Positions 26,437-39,100 of a DNA stretch of 64,000 nt are shown here, in pieces (positions within the stretch are counted from its first letter, which is position 1; every line of letters starts with the position of its first letter). The notes beneath the pieces are model-generated. The model did not search any database, was not told the DNA's origin, and was given only the letters and a program-made list of their open reading frames with translations. Made by a program: the position numbers and the translations under genes. Source of the stretch: Jaenimonas drosophilae (taxonomy: Eukaryota; Euglenozoa; Kinetoplastea; Trypanosomatida; Trypanosomatidae); assembly GCA_030849065.1 (NCBI GenBank), contig JASAON010001661.1:208754-272753 (forward strand). The letters are read 5' to 3'.

Positions 26437-27813
26437 CTACGGTTGTCCATGAGTTGCTTGGTCAAAAAGATCCTTGAACGGATCATCTTTTTTTCCTTTC
26501 TCATTTGAGATGTTGACCTTTGCTGGGGCTGGTGGATCTACAACGGGGGCAACCTGGAGTTGCGCCACGTACGGTGATGTCTGAGCTGAGGTATGCCAAT
26601 CACGCGGAGCGCCAGTGGTCCAGTTGGAGTCAACGGGTTCTGGTTCCTTCTGGTGGGAAAACTGGGTATGGAAAGTATTCATGTTCCGATCCAGTTCACC
26701 TTGTTCGCTTTGAGGTGTTGGCTCAAAGAGGTCATCCATGGTGATGGCGTACTTCTGGGGAGATGGTTGAGGAACTGTTTCCTGTGAAGTAGCTTCTTCG
26801 CCGCCAATCTCCTTAACAGGAAGCTCACTACTTGCGGATGGCTCTCTTACATCCTCGTGTTTTATACCTAAACTTTCCAGCGAACAGACCTCAACTGGCT
26901 GTTGAGTGAACGTGATGTCCTGCCTCAAGTTCGCCAATATGGATGGAGGAAAGCACTTCAGCCTCGGGATGGTAACCGAAAAGACGCATCTTGAATGCTG
27001 CATATCATTAAAAAGGTTTCTTAGCTTCTCAGCCGTTGATGCAAAACGTTCGAAGAGACCATACCACCGCTGCTTCAGGGATGAGGATAATTCCTCAAAC
27101 GTGTTCAGGACTAGTACGAATCGTTTTGAAAGCAGTTGAAACAGGTGCTTTCCATCTTGTATAATTAGTTGATACGCTTCCAGTGTGCAGTAGTTATTGA
27201 CAATCGACTCAATGAACGGAAGGGAAGCTAAGCTGCTAAGCTGCAAGAGGAGCTCCCTGCATGGAACCAGGAGTGGCTCAACAGCTAAAGAAGACATATA
27301 GTCATCAAACTCGGCAGCTTCAATCCTCCTTCCAAATCCGATTATTGGCCGAGCGGAGCACAGAACTGACAAATAATCCATGTAGTCATGGATAAACCGC
27401 TCCTCGTCCCATCCATTGGAAGATTTCGACAGCTTCTTTAGGCCCACAGGGTTGAATACGCCTCTGTATGACGTGCAGAGTGTCTGGACCAGTTCTTCCG
27501 AAGCACTACAGAGCAGTCTATGCAAAGTAATCAAAGACTTCAAAACCACAACCCAATTGTGACTATGAGAGCGCTTCTCCAGCTCACGGACGATGTGCTC
27601 ACATACGGGCCTTCCGTTCTTATGCGTCCTCTTCGTTTGTCCATGTGATGCGGCCAGAAGAACCTGCACATACTTTTCCTTTGGAGCCTTAAGCATGTGA
27701 CTGGTGGCCTTCAAAATTGCTTTGTCAATGTCACTTCCTGTGACAGAGCACAGTCCTATAGCTGCCTTTTCTTTGAAATACCCTGCACTCTCCCTTGCAT
27801 TTTTACCGTCCAT
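26437..27813 (-). CDS. CALM: ANTH-domain clathrin assembly protein (CALM/AP180)
   Basis: 458 aa from the ATG at 27813; a longer frame exists only through a TTG, and a CTGCAG acceptor lies between. Residues 1-270 are the ANTH domain: VTGSDIDKAILKATSHMLKAPKEKYVQ, HNWVVVLKSLITLHRLL and FEELSSSLKQRW-type helices. The first segment contains the KATSH-x-x-KAPKEKY stretch corresponding to the PIP2-binding basic patch. The C-terminal 170 residues are disordered, Pro/Gln/Ser-rich, with MDDLFEP (clathrin-box-like) and a DDPFKDLF near the end (DPF, an AP2-appendage-type motif). Trypanosomes keep CALM for clathrin endocytosis at the flagellar pocket although T. brucei lacks AP2. Confidence 0.92.
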   Translation of the reverse strand: MDGKNARESAGYFKEKAAIGLCSVTGSDIDKAILKATSHMLKAPKEKYVQVLLAASHGQTKRTHKNGRPVCEHIVRELEKRSHSHNWVVVLKSLITLHRLLCSASEELVQTLCTSYRGVFNPVGLKKLSKSSNGWDEERFIHDYMDYLSVLCSARPIIGFGRRIEAAEFDDYMSSLAVEPLLVPCRELLLQLSSLASLPFIESIVNNYCTLEAYQLIIQDGKHLFQLLSKRFVLVLNTFEELSSSLKQRWYGLFERFASTAEKLRNLFNDMQHSRCVFSVTIPRLKCFPPSILANLRQDITFTQQPVEVCSLESLGIKHEDVREPSASSELPVKEIGGEEATSQETVPQPSPQKYAITMDDLFEPTPQSEQGELDRNMNTFHTQFSHQKEPEPVDSNWTTGAPRDWHTSAQTSPYVAQLQVAPVVDPPAPAKVNISNEKGKKDDPFKDLFDQATHGQP

Positions 27814-28068
27814 CGTCACGAGCTGCAGCGGAGACAAGAATTATTATGTACCACAACAAGAGAGGAGTGCAGAAAGAGAAAGGTAACGAAAGTTAAACTC
27901 ACCACAGATATATCAGTTCTCTCTCACTCATTTCACCAAAGGTGTACTAATGATTGGGGGCGATACGGACAGAGTAAGAAACTGAACTCCAAGAAGAAAA
28001 AAATAAAGAATTGTGCTCGCTAAAACTCGAATTCAAAGAGGGAAATTGATCCAGAAGTACCCAGACTG

Positions 28069-29421
28069 CTACACTGATATTCCGTGAATTCCAGATGCGG
28101 GTAAGTAGAGCTGCCTGTCTGTTCCATAGCCCTCAATAGACACAACCGCTGCTTTCCCCCCAAGAACCTGAACAACGCAGTTTGCGTAAGGGAGGCCAAT
28201 AGGGCTGTGAATCCAAGTATCAATTTTTCTGGGATTCTCATAGTCGCTGTTCAAACTTCTGAGGGTCGACCAGTACGTTAGCGATAGATCTGCGGTGGCA
28301 AGAGGGAGTCCGCCAGCAGTATCCGAAACACGAACAGTGAAGCATTGGTTCTCCTTCTTTTGGGCTACAGTTACAATGATTTTTTCGCAGGGAATGCCCA
28401 AAAGTTCTTGTCGCTGCAAATTGGCTGTAATCGCATCGTGGATCAGCGCGGCAATGATATCAAAAGTAATGTACGGGATACCCGTGAAAGTGATGTCCGC
28501 ATCACCTGCAATACTCAGCTCGATATCTTCGTCGTACTCAGTCTTTGCGCTTCTAATAACACACTGCAGTAGTTTCATCAGCGACGTTTTCTTACATATA
28601 AACCCAACAAATTCTTCCGGAGGGTGGTCAAAGAACAGTGGAAGTGTTTCACCATCGCTGTCACTGTCTTTAACCTGACAGGCATCAACGTTCAGAATTT
28701 TCGTCGAGAGGTACATATAATGGCCGACAAGAAAACGAAGTCGAGCCCTGGCATGGCAAAAATTGCTGAAAAACTGCTCCACTTCGTTGTAATTCTGTAG
28801 GATCGAATCGTTGAGATCAGCCCACTTCCACTGCTCTCGGTGGGCAAGTTCATACATTCCCTCAATAAGAAGGTTGCTAACATTGTAATGGCGCAGGAAG
28901 ATTCGACGAACGAGCTTATCAAACTGAATGCACTCCTCTCTTGTTTTCGGCGCAGGAGTGCTGCGTACATCGTGGAAACTCCACTGGTACCACCTCTTCA
29001 GTTCTTGAAATGATGGCATTTGGGAAAGCCCGTAGGGAGCAGTTGTTAGAGCCTTAACACGAAGGGATATGCGTACCAGATACTCCCGGCGGAAGAGGGC
29101 CGCTGCAGCGATGAGGTCATTAACCGTTGTCATATACATAAGGTTGTCCAGCTCGATCTTTTTTGCTTTCTGGGCGGCAAAAAATTGGTTGAGCTCGGCA
29201 AACTCATCTGCTGACAACGGATCCTTGATATTCTCCTCACTCTCCTTGTACTCTTTGACATGTCTCCGAACGAGCTCCTTCGCTCGGGTTGCTACTTCGG
29301 GTGAGGTTCTCTCCACTGCACTTCGAAATGCTTTCAAATCGATTACCTCCTTTTCTAGGGAATCGAGCCGGTCAGTGAGGTGGCCGAGAGAAGTGAAAAA
29401 GGCAATGGACCTACGAAGCAT
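28069..29421 (-). CDS. PDK/BCKDK-family mitochondrial protein kinase, divergent ATP site
   Basis: 450 aa. The family N-domain is recognised by FDKLVRRIFLRHYNVSNLLIEG (about 168-188), equivalent to the RH-x-x-V-x-x-x-A-x-G segment, and by the QFFSNFCHARARLRFLVGHY helix (216-235), with H234 at the place of the conserved His. The C-terminal GHKL ATPase fold ends with SPIGLPYANCVVQVLGG and GYGTDRQLYLPA (431-442), typical of PDK. Two ATP-site motifs are altered: the N-box position reads ALIHDAITANL (325-335), where the Mg-binding Asn is replaced by Asp, and the G1 box reads VSDTAGGLP (365-373). Members phosphorylate pyruvate or branched-chain keto acid dehydrogenase E1 in mitochondria. Whether this one is active is open. 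It is the first gene of the minus cluster, beside the strand switch. Confidence 0.88.
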   Translation of the reverse strand: MLRRSIAFFTSLGHLTDRLDSLEKEVIDLKAFRSAVERTSPEVATRAKELVRRHVKEYKESEENIKDPLSADEFAELNQFFAAQKAKKIELDNLMYMTTVNDLIAAAALFRREYLVRISLRVKALTTAPYGLSQMPSFQELKRWYQWSFHDVRSTPAPKTREECIQFDKLVRRIFLRHYNVSNLLIEGMYELAHREQWKWADLNDSILQNYNEVEQFFSNFCHARARLRFLVGHYMYLSTKILNVDACQVKDSDSDGETLPLFFDHPPEEFVGFICKKTSLMKLLQCVIRSAKTEYDEDIELSIAGDADITFTGIPYITFDIIAALIHDAITANLQRQELLGIPCEKIIVTVAQKKENQCFTVRVSDTAGGLPLATADLSLTYWSTLRSLNSDYENPRKIDTWIHSPIGLPYANCVVQVLGGKAAVVSIEGYGTDRQLYLPASGIHGISV

Positions 29422-30162
29422 TTCAAGTAAACTCCGCTTCTTGTTGACCTTATAGATTCAGCAGGATGTGATGAGGAAAACGAAGACGATTGAATTGCTC
29501 CACAGGAATAGCATACTGCCGCCAAAGTTTAGGCCTTTGAAATAGAGAATAGGGGAAGTCACAAATCAACCAAAAAAATACCCAACGCGAAGCAGCATCC
29601 CACCCCCCCCCCCACACTCAAGCACGAGACTAGCGAAAAGAACGAAAGGTGCAGGCAAGGAATAGATTTGGCCCCGCCATCCTCCCCCCCCCCGCCCCCA
29701 ACACCAAACACAGTATACCCCCACCACGCCAAAGCCCCCAACCCTAACCGGAATGAAGTCCCCCCCCAACCCCCGCCAAACAAACAAAAATGCCGACACG
29801 CGCACATTGAATTCCCCCCCCCGAACGCAGACCATCAACTTGAAAAGGGCCGCGACGATGAAATTGTTTTGCCAAATCAGCAACCCCTAGTCTGGGGGGG
29901 AGACCCCACTCCCTAAAAAGGAACGCTCCTTCTAGTAGCGCGTTCGTTCCGGTCATAACGACAATCCCACATACATGTCTCCCACTAGCTGCTACATTCT
30001 CCGCCTCTTCCCTTCTCCTCACCCTCATGTCATTAACATCTCAAGAACCGCGCAACTGATCAGATCGCTTGGTTGCTAGCGTTAGGTACGGTTGACGAGA
30101 AGCGTGCCGAAGTATTCATTCTATATATAGCATACTACTAAACAAGTTGGCGGACGCCGAAA
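29422..30162. promoter_or_regulatory. Divergent strand-switch region, probable Pol II start region
   Basis: Genes to the left are all on the minus strand and genes to the right on the plus strand, so transcription must diverge here. The segment carries long C runs on the plus strand: 29603-29613, 29684-29693 (then a G and five C), 29760-29767, 29814-29822, and a G run at 29894-29900. In trypanosomatids divergent strand-switch regions are dispersed transcription start sites marked by modified histones, and G/C-tract asymmetry has been described there. No TATA-type core promoter is expected; a TATATATA at 30121-30128 is probably incidental. Confidence 0.75.
29996..30045 (+). promoter_or_regulatory. 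Trans-splice acceptor of the HECT gene
   Basis: Pyrimidine-rich CTCCGCCTCTTCCCTTCTCC and ACCCTCATG followed by TCAAG with AG at 30044-30045, about 117 nt before the ATG. Later AG dinucleotides (for example 30129) could also be used. Confidence 0.55.
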
Positions 30163-33100
30163 ATGGAGCAGTCGGACGCTGAAAATGTGTACGGGTGGCA
30201 ACGTGAAGATGCAGCGGATTCAGAATACAGTTCCGACAGCTCCGATGACCTTGATATCAACAATGCTGGGCATCAGCAGGCAAATAGACAAGCGGATCAC
30301 TCTTATGTGCGGGAACCCACAAATCCACAGTTCTACAAATTCGCAGCTTCTACAGACATTCGTGCTCGCCAGAAGACTGGAGTCTGGCGAGCAGAATCTG
30401 AAGGAGTCGAGAAACAACATCTCAGAGATTTTGTGAAGTACAGTCGATATGACCTTCTCACCATATCGTGGCACCTTGCCTCAATTGACTACAAGACGCG
30501 AACCCACGCGCCATTTTTCCCCCTCCCAGTGATGCCAGAGGTTCTGCAAGGGCTCTCCGTTGATGCCGGTGATGTTGCAAAATTTATGTGTCTATCATCC
30601 AATGAACTTTACAGAAGGCACGAAAAACTGTCGCCTGAAACTCTGCGCTCACTACCGGTTCGAGCTGCTGCAGACATTAGTGCCGCATGTCGCTCTCAGA
30701 TCTCCGAAGCGCCAAAAGTGTTTGATGATAGCTCCTTGAACCCAAAATGGGAAGCTGATGTTAGCAGCGATGACGACTCAGAGGATGAAGGAGACGGTGA
30801 CGTGAAAGAGCTAGATTTCTGCATAGCAATGACTTCCATGACGTCTTCACAGTGCATCGAGATTCGTAGTATCAAACTCCTCAACGGCCTCGTGAACAGG
30901 TGCATCAAGAGCTCACGCTTTTTCACTTTGCATTGTTGGGGAATCAGCCGCATCACTCAGTCGTTACTCAGAATTATTGGAAAAGAGATGCAAAAGCCAT
31001 CGCCCGACGAAAAGCTTGTTGCAATGTCACTGACTTTGGCATACAAGCTTTCTGTAGGTTCCTGCAACATGAACGCGGTTTTGGCCCTTCTACGATGGAG
31101 TTTCCATAATCGCTCATGTGCGGAACGAATACTTCTTCCAGATGCAGGAGCCTTGTTCGACATGTTGAACTCACTGAATTCAAGCAGAGTGAAGTTACTT
31201 ATACCAAAGGGAGCTTCGAGGGGTCAAGTGATCTCGGTAGTGCACTCTCTTAACTCTAGTAACCAAGTGAGGGGGTTGTGTGCTGTTCAGGAGAAGAAAT
31301 GCAGCTACTGTGTGATGCTGACAGACAGTGGCGTCATGAAGATTGAGCTGAGACCTCCGTTTTCTGTAGTACTGGAGAACTCACACTACACGAAAGATGT
31401 GTGCTGTGGAATGTTCGTCGAAGGTTCCAATATTGCGGTCATTGGAGAGAGTGGAGTGGACTTTCTCAGTATCGACACCCTAGAGGTTGTCCGTTTTACA
31501 CAGTCTCCCGTCACCCCTGACAATGTCTTTTCCCTGTATGTGGGGGAAAATACCTTCAAGACACCCTATTTCTCGTGTGGAAGGTCAGGCAAAAAGCACC
31601 CGTACTTCAATGGAAACACTGTCTCTGGAACTGTCGAGTGCACCGCTCCGCTTCTAATTACCCGAGGGAGTGACTCACTGAGTGTTCAGTTCTTCATTCT
31701 TCCTGAGTATTCATTTTCATCTTCAGAATTGACTCTCCTGGCCCTTAAAGAGGGGGATAGGAATTGGCTTACTGTCACAATTGTGGGAGGTATTTCTGGC
31801 ACCATAAAGGTGGTGTTCAAGCATGGATTCGATTGCGTTGCTGAAATTGACGAAACGGTAGACTCTGGGTGGCTCCTCATTAGCGCCACAATGTCTTCCG
31901 TAAATGACACTGCGACGTGGACCACATACTGTAACGGGGTTCAGTGTTCTGCTCGTGGTCAGAGTGGGTCGTTGGTGAAACCATCTGGGGGGCTCACACT
32001 TACGTTACTGTCAGGGACGTTCCGAGGATTCATTTCCTCTTTACAAGTGTGGGACAAGGCGCAGCACATTGGGGATATGCGGCTTGTGGCAAGTGGTGGT
32101 GAGTCTTCCTCGTGGTGCTCTTTCCAGATGAACGAGGAAGCTGGGATTTCACTTCACTGTCGCCAATGCGGAGCCATGTGGAGAGGAAACTCACTTTTGT
32201 GGAAAAGCTCACCAAAGGAACTCCCCGCAAGGAGTAGCGTCTCTGTTATTCCGTGGAAGCCGCGAGGAGCATACTATATTCTCACCAACCAGTTTGAGAT
32301 TGCTGTAATAGAAAATGATGTGACAACATGGATTGCCCTCGATGGATCCGTAGTTGATCAGCAGGAGTCCTTTTTCCGGGCAAGTGACCTATGCTTCTAC
32401 TGTCCGTACAACGCCAACCTTTTGATGATGTGTCATGAAAGTCTGTGCATTCGTTATGTCATAACAGGTGGCCCTGCCACATCACTTATCAGAGATCTTC
32501 CCACTGTGATTAGCGCTGAGGTGGTGACTCAGAGTAGCGTAGACGGTGTATCGGCAGTGGATGTTGCTCTGTTTGTAACACGTCATCTGAACTCTTTAGT
32601 GTTGTTTGGTGATCACGGGAATTCTGAGAGGTCACTTGATGTGCTCTCGAGAGTTCGGACTGTGTCACTGAAAACAATAGGCCGACTACTCAGTGTTTGC
32701 CAGGAAATTGTGGATGGCTGTGGCGATAGATCAGTTCACAGTCTGGACGTGCTAATCCTGTGCTTCACTGGTCGGCTCCTTATCCGGCAGGTTAAACTGA
32801 TGGAACGCAGGTGCCCCAGCAAAGTTGTTCCGCAGGTGGATGCTGTCCTTCGCTTCATTCAGGAAGCTAAGGAGACAAATGGGGGTGTTCTGGACGAGGC
32901 AGAGAGCATCTTTTCAGAACTCCACAAGGTAGTTCTTGCAGAGTCAGTCAGTCACGACTACCAGATGAATCTAATTGTTGCATCAGCAGATTTTGCGGAA
33001 GTCGAGCAACTTCTCACACAGGAGAACCTTCCCGCGCTCGTGTCAGCGGTTATCAGAAAGGATATGAAAAAGTCATTTATGTCGTATCTTCATCGACTGA

Positions 33101-36100
33101 GAGACGCGTGCGGAACAGAAGCAACGGAGCTTCTGAGTGGCAAGCCCCACTCCTTTGATGCATCGAATGTTATGCTAACAACACTCACTGGTATGCTCCA
33201 GAACTGCCGGTCGTATTGGGCACTTGTTGCGGTGGCACTCCTCAACTCAATTAGTGAGAATATTCTACGTATCTTCGAGCACCATCTTCTCGGTTCAGAT
33301 GATCGAGCTTCAAGCCTCCAACTTCTGAAGCAAACAGCTATTGGTGTTGTGGTGTATCCTCTTGCACATTACTTCTTGGACATGGTGTTGGATCAGTCCG
33401 TTGCCGCAGATGTTCTCAAGCTTCTGCATGGAATGTTTAAGGTATTCTCTCTATGGACTGCTAGCCCCCAAGTGGGAGGAAAACCCTCAACGCAGCATTC
33501 TCTGGTCGAGACCTACTCTCTCGTAACATCTCCTCAGTCGCACTCAGCTCATGCAGCGTCCATTGATCTCAAGCACGCAAAGGGTATCAGGGTGGATGTT
33601 TCATTTTGTGAGCCTCCTGTGGGAGAAGTTCTTCTTGTCGCTTCATTGATTTGTGGCGACCTTCGCAGACTCTCCAAGAAGGTTGAGTGTGGTCAGACGG
33701 TATCTTTTGACTGTGGAGGAGAGCTGACAATTTCTTCAACCAATGGTAAGGGATATCCAAGTCTTTCCATCGTGATTCACGCAGAGGTGGAGCTTGTCAT
33801 CGAAACGGAACTGGATTGGCTTAGTGATATTTGTTGCTGTCTTCGCCGTGCCATCATTACCGGGGGATACGCATCACTCCTTAGCGCAGGTGAAGTGCAA
33901 CCAGCGTCGAGCATTCGACGAGACTCGATACACCGTGCCGGTCTGACGAATGCAGCGCTGTCCGACCAAAAATGTGATTCCTTGGTGGTTGACTATGGAG
34001 CTCTACCAACTGCACATTCACAACTCCTTGCCCTGGCGGAAGGGGATGATACATGTACACTCACGACCACTTGGAAAGAGGTGTACCGGGGTAAGAACAT
34101 TCCAAATAGAACTTCACTGGAATGTGTAGTCAAGTGGTGTGCATGTGCTATCGCCTGGCACTGCACAAAGCACCACGTCGCGACGGTGACTGATCTGAAA
34201 GAAGAGCTCAGTGTTGCGCTGGACCACATTAAGCGGCGTTTGTTCCTTCTCCTGGAAGCTCGACAACTCGGAAAGGAAGACGCGATCGTGGCCCGTGCGA
34301 GATACTTGCTTGTGAATATTCATTCACGCCAATTCATGGAAGCACAACTTTCTGCCGCTAACCCCACCGAAGAGCCGGTGGATACACGCCAGCCATGGGC
34401 TACAACCCGGAGCGCAAATCATTCGTCACGGCGGGCCCATTTCAGTAGTGGGGCCTGGAGTAGAAGGCATGAATCCATGGATTTGTCTACGTCCGCCAAT
34501 CGTCTCGGCTCGAGCTCGGCGTCGATGCGTTCTACTTTTCAGCGCAATCAGTCAGCCATTACTGCTGTGAGCATGTTCAAGAAGGGCATCGAGACGGCAG
34601 ATCCTCTGCCCAATCAGCTTACAACATTTCTCTTTACGTCTGAGGATACACCAGATGATCTCCAACTGGCGCTGCTTCAACGAACTCGACGCGCCGCGGA
34701 TACTGTGGAAACGTTTCGGCTCCTTGCAGAGCTTGCGAAATCCTGTGTATCCGGCAAGCATGATGATCTCTCTCTCCTCCTGGACTCCTACCTGCAGTAC
34801 CGCGTGGCCTTGGCTACCTCATCAGGATCTGCTGAGCAGGAAAAGGCGGCATTTAACTCGCACTACACCGATCACCTTGTCGGCTGCGGCCTCCTGCGAG
34901 AGTTGGAGCTGCAGCAGTCGGTTTGTGGCTTCGTCCAGGCAGCCCTGCGAGCGGTGCTACATCAGCTCCTCCACCCTCCGGAACTCCCACTAGTGGAATG
35001 TCTTCAGTTGTGCGCCGTTCTCTGCCATCCCTGGGATAGCGTAGACATCTCACTTCTCCGTCCATCAGACATGTTTCTCTTTCTGCAACACTGCCTCTCC
35101 TCCGCCTTTGCCATGCGGATAGACAGGATGGAGAAGTCCGACCGCGAAGCGACCTACGTGGAGCGCAAGGGCCTCTTCGACCTGGCTCTTCGGTGTCTTG
35201 TAATGCCTAACTCTGTACTTCCAATATCCACAGAAAACGCACGAGTGGTGGATGGAGACGTACAAGGAATTCACGTGGAGCATGGTACAGTTGTCTGCGT
35301 CACACGCAACCAGTGGAAGCCACTCAATGGGTGGGAGCAGCTTCCCGCACCACTCCAAGATGGTGATGCCTACGCCAACTTCGGTCTTCCGTGCATCGTG
35401 TCGCAGCTACCAGACGTTCAGTACTTTGAAATCACCATTGACCTCGTCGTGCGTGATCCCTTGGATGCCGCCATTGGCATCAGCGAGCTTCCTCTCCCCA
35501 CAACTGGACTGGGCGATGGAACCAACGCGATTTGGTTCGGCGCCGATGGGCGGGCAAGGTTTCCAGGTGGGTCGGACGTCTGGCTGAGCGAGCCGTGGCA
35601 AGTGGAAGATGTTATTGGCTGCGGAGTGTTTGCGCCACACAATAGCGTCTTCTTCACGCGGAATGGGGTCTTTCTGGGTATCGTCACACGTTGCTCCTAC
35701 GCCGTCCTCTCTCCCTTCATCAAGATCACCACGACCAAGTCGGTTGTGCGTGTGATTGTGAACTTTGGCCGGGAGCCCTTCAAGTTGGACCTGGCCACTC
35801 TCCACTGCTCGTGCCGGTACAAGTTCATGACGAGCTCCGTCGTCAGTGATGCGGTTGTTACCACAGTCTGTTATCTACTCTCCATGTGCCATCGCAACTT
35901 CATGTCCTCCGAGCCAATGGCCATTGTGCATCGTGATGCCATCAGCTCTCTATTGGAACACGCCGCCACGTTTCTCTCGAGCAGTATCCTCGAGCTGCTG
36001 AACATCCTCAACGTGAAGTTGGCCGATCCCGCTCACCCTCCGTCCGATATCACGGAGGAAGCCGCGCTGGAGCAGCAGAGAGATGAGCAGGAAGTGAAGG

Positions 36101-39100
36101 TTTCACTGACAGTGATGCTCTCGCGACTCTTCCACTGCCTGCGAGTGGCCATTGAGTGTCTGCACTACGATGCCGTCACACCGGCCACTCACAGTGAAAT
36201 GCTGCAGCTCTGCGCGTATGTGATGGTACACTCCCGTGAGGTGCACCTCAAGCTGCAAGCCGCTAAGTGTCTCATCTTGATGCGGGAGTTGATGTCACCG
36301 GAGAGTCTGCTTCGAGCAACGGAGAGGCTTGACCTCTTTGTCTCTGCCGAACGCGTGGTGGAGACGCTGGTCGAGCTCGCGCACATCAACATCTTTGCCG
36401 AGGACGAGTGCAAGGTGACCCTAGCTCGTTGGAGCGACGACACAACCATTGTCCGGGGAAAAAACAGCTTCTTTGGAGCAACCCCCATGCCCTCCACTGG
36501 AACCCACACTGTGGGATTCCGCTTCAAGAGAGCCATGGTGCGGACAAGTGGCAAGGGCTCCAACCTGGGTGGGTGCTACTACGTTGGTCTGTGCAGTGGT
36601 CAGCCTCGCATCACCAACATGCAGAGCGTGCTCAGTCGGAATGATATCTTTGTTCTGCAGGACTGTGATGACAAGGATCAGGTGGAGCATCTGGAACTCC
36701 GGCGCAATGCCATACCCTTGAACCTGCGTGGGCGTATCTACGGTCATGACGAGGTGGTGTGGGTGGAGTACAATGCCGACCTTGGTGAAATCACCTTCTT
36801 CCGTGAAAACGTCTGCCTCGGTGTTGGCTTTCGAAATGTGTTGCTGGGAGAAGACTTGTACCCGATGGTGTTCAGCTTCAACGATGACGCAACGTGTGAA
36901 ATCGTGGAGGCTCCTGGCAAAACGGAGGAGTCCCTTGTCAAGTGGATCTCCAAGCTCCACCGAAGCACTGCGATTCATGCCTTGCAGCATCTCCATCTCG
37001 TGCCCTTCTTCGCCCCGATCATTCAACGCATGATCACGCGTTCCATCGCGGGACTGGAACAGCAGTTCACGGAGTGTCTAATTGGACTGGCGACGTTGGG
37101 TAGTGAACGAAGCTACATGTACTGCCAACACAGTGCCTACGGTCTTGTGGTGGTGGAGATGGTATCTGACGTTACGGGCCTTGCTGTCGTGTACATTGCG
37201 GATGATCCGAGCAAGCACTTCTTCACCATTGAGCCGAACAAGCTCACCCCATACTTTGTCTGCCCACCCATCTACGCAGAAAGGGTACCAGTGGCCCACA
37301 GCTGCGCCAAGCTTCTCACCCACACGCTGCAGCACAGCCTTGTCGATGCCTCCTTCTTCTCTCCGCTGACGTTGGAGGAAGAAGAACGACGTGCCGCCAT
37401 CGAGGAGGAGTACCACAGCTCGCTCGATGAGTTAAGTACCTTGGATCTCCTCAGCCTCCTTCACGCCACGCATCAAGGGACACCACGTACACAAGACATG
37501 CCCTTGGCGAGTGATGACTTTGTGCGGGCACAGGCAAGCGTGGCCAATTCCATTCTTCAACGAACCCCTGTGATTGTGGAGCCGAAGTACTCCACCAAGA
37601 CCATCTTCTCGCCCCACCCCTCTATCGGGGTGGCCACAGCTCCTGGCCCAACCATCATCCGTGGAAATGCACTGGAGATGAGCGGTCGTGAGGAGCTCAC
37701 CTTTGCTGTCTCCCTCCCTCGTACGGGCGATCATGGGGACCTTCTCTATGTGGGCATCACCACCTCCACCTCCCGCTATCCAGACCAGCAACTCTCGGAA
37801 GTGGCGCACTGGGAAGACACCTGGGCCCTCTGCAGCAAGGACTCAAGCTCGACAAACAACACACATTGCTGTGTGGAGCCAACCATGATCTTCAATGGAG
37901 AGGAGACCCTCTTTTCAGCACAGGATGTACTGTTGCTACGTCTGCACAGCGAGGGATCGTTGGAGTTCTCCCGGCTTCGCGGTGGTCGGCGGGAGGACTT
38001 TGGGGTGTTATTTGAGAATATACCGCTTCATCATGCGGTGATGGATTCCGACGAGGAGGAGGACGAAGAAGCGGTGGTCTTCCGGCCCTTCATTGCCTGC
38101 GGTGAGGGAACCTACGCGGTGTGGTCCTTCATGGATGCATTCATCTTCCCTGCACGCATGACGGTGTCACCGAGCAGTCTAGACAACCTTGTGGAGGGCT
38201 CTGTTCAGTGTGGTGTGTGCGGCTCCCCGTTGGGGACCTCCTGGTACGTCAACCACCGCACTACCCTATGCAACAGCTGCTTCATCATGTGGCAGCAACC
38301 GTTGGAAACTTTCTGCCGGATGGATCCTCAGGATGCTTCCATGAGTCTTCGGTACCTCGTCTCACCGCACAAGCCAAAGGAGCTTCTCCTTGGCCACTAT
38401 GTGGAGTTCGAGGAGTCCCCAATGCTTAGTTGGTCCCCCGAAAAGAGCGTCAACATGACTACGATGGGTGGCTGCTGCCTCGCCACTCGAGACGAGTGCA
38501 TTGCGGTGACGGAGTCCTTCTCCTCCACGGGGCAGACTCGGGTGGATCTGCTTCTGCACTATGTTGCTGGTGCTGCTGGCTTCCCCTTTGGAGGCCTCCT
38601 GCCTTTCAGTCCTCTCTGGCGCCAAGGGGGCAACACCACCTCTCACATTGACTTGGCTGCAAATGACGTGCGCGTCAGCACCTCGGTCATCCCACCAGGG
38701 ACGAAGGCCTTCTTCACGTTGCAGATACGTGAGGTGGCCGACACTACCAGCGTCGGTGAGACCACGGAAATCCGCGATCTCTTCTTGGGTCTCACCAACA
38801 ACACCAGCGTGTCAGCGGCGGCGGAACAGACCGTCGGAAGTGGCTGTCGCTCAACGGTGGAGCGGCTTCGGATGGAGGGCAGCTTGTGGGGGCTGTGGTG
38901 CGACAAGATCATCAGTCCCGATGGCCGCATTCTGGTGCTGATCGACACCCTCCACGGACGACTCAGCTTGAGCTCGTCCATGGTTGGTCTGCGACATGCA
39001 CCCACGGTCCTCACCTTCTCCGTCAATCCTGGCGAGCCCCTCCACATTCTTCTCTCCTCTTCCGAAGCCTGCCGCCTCACCGCTTGGGAGGGCTTCATCT

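Noticed and set aside
29730..29755. CAACCCTAACCGG resembling telomere repeat
   Set aside because: Only a single unit; no array.
29566..29883. Minus-strand Gly-rich ORFs in the strand-switch region
   Set aside because: Produced by translation of C/G runs; no homology pattern.
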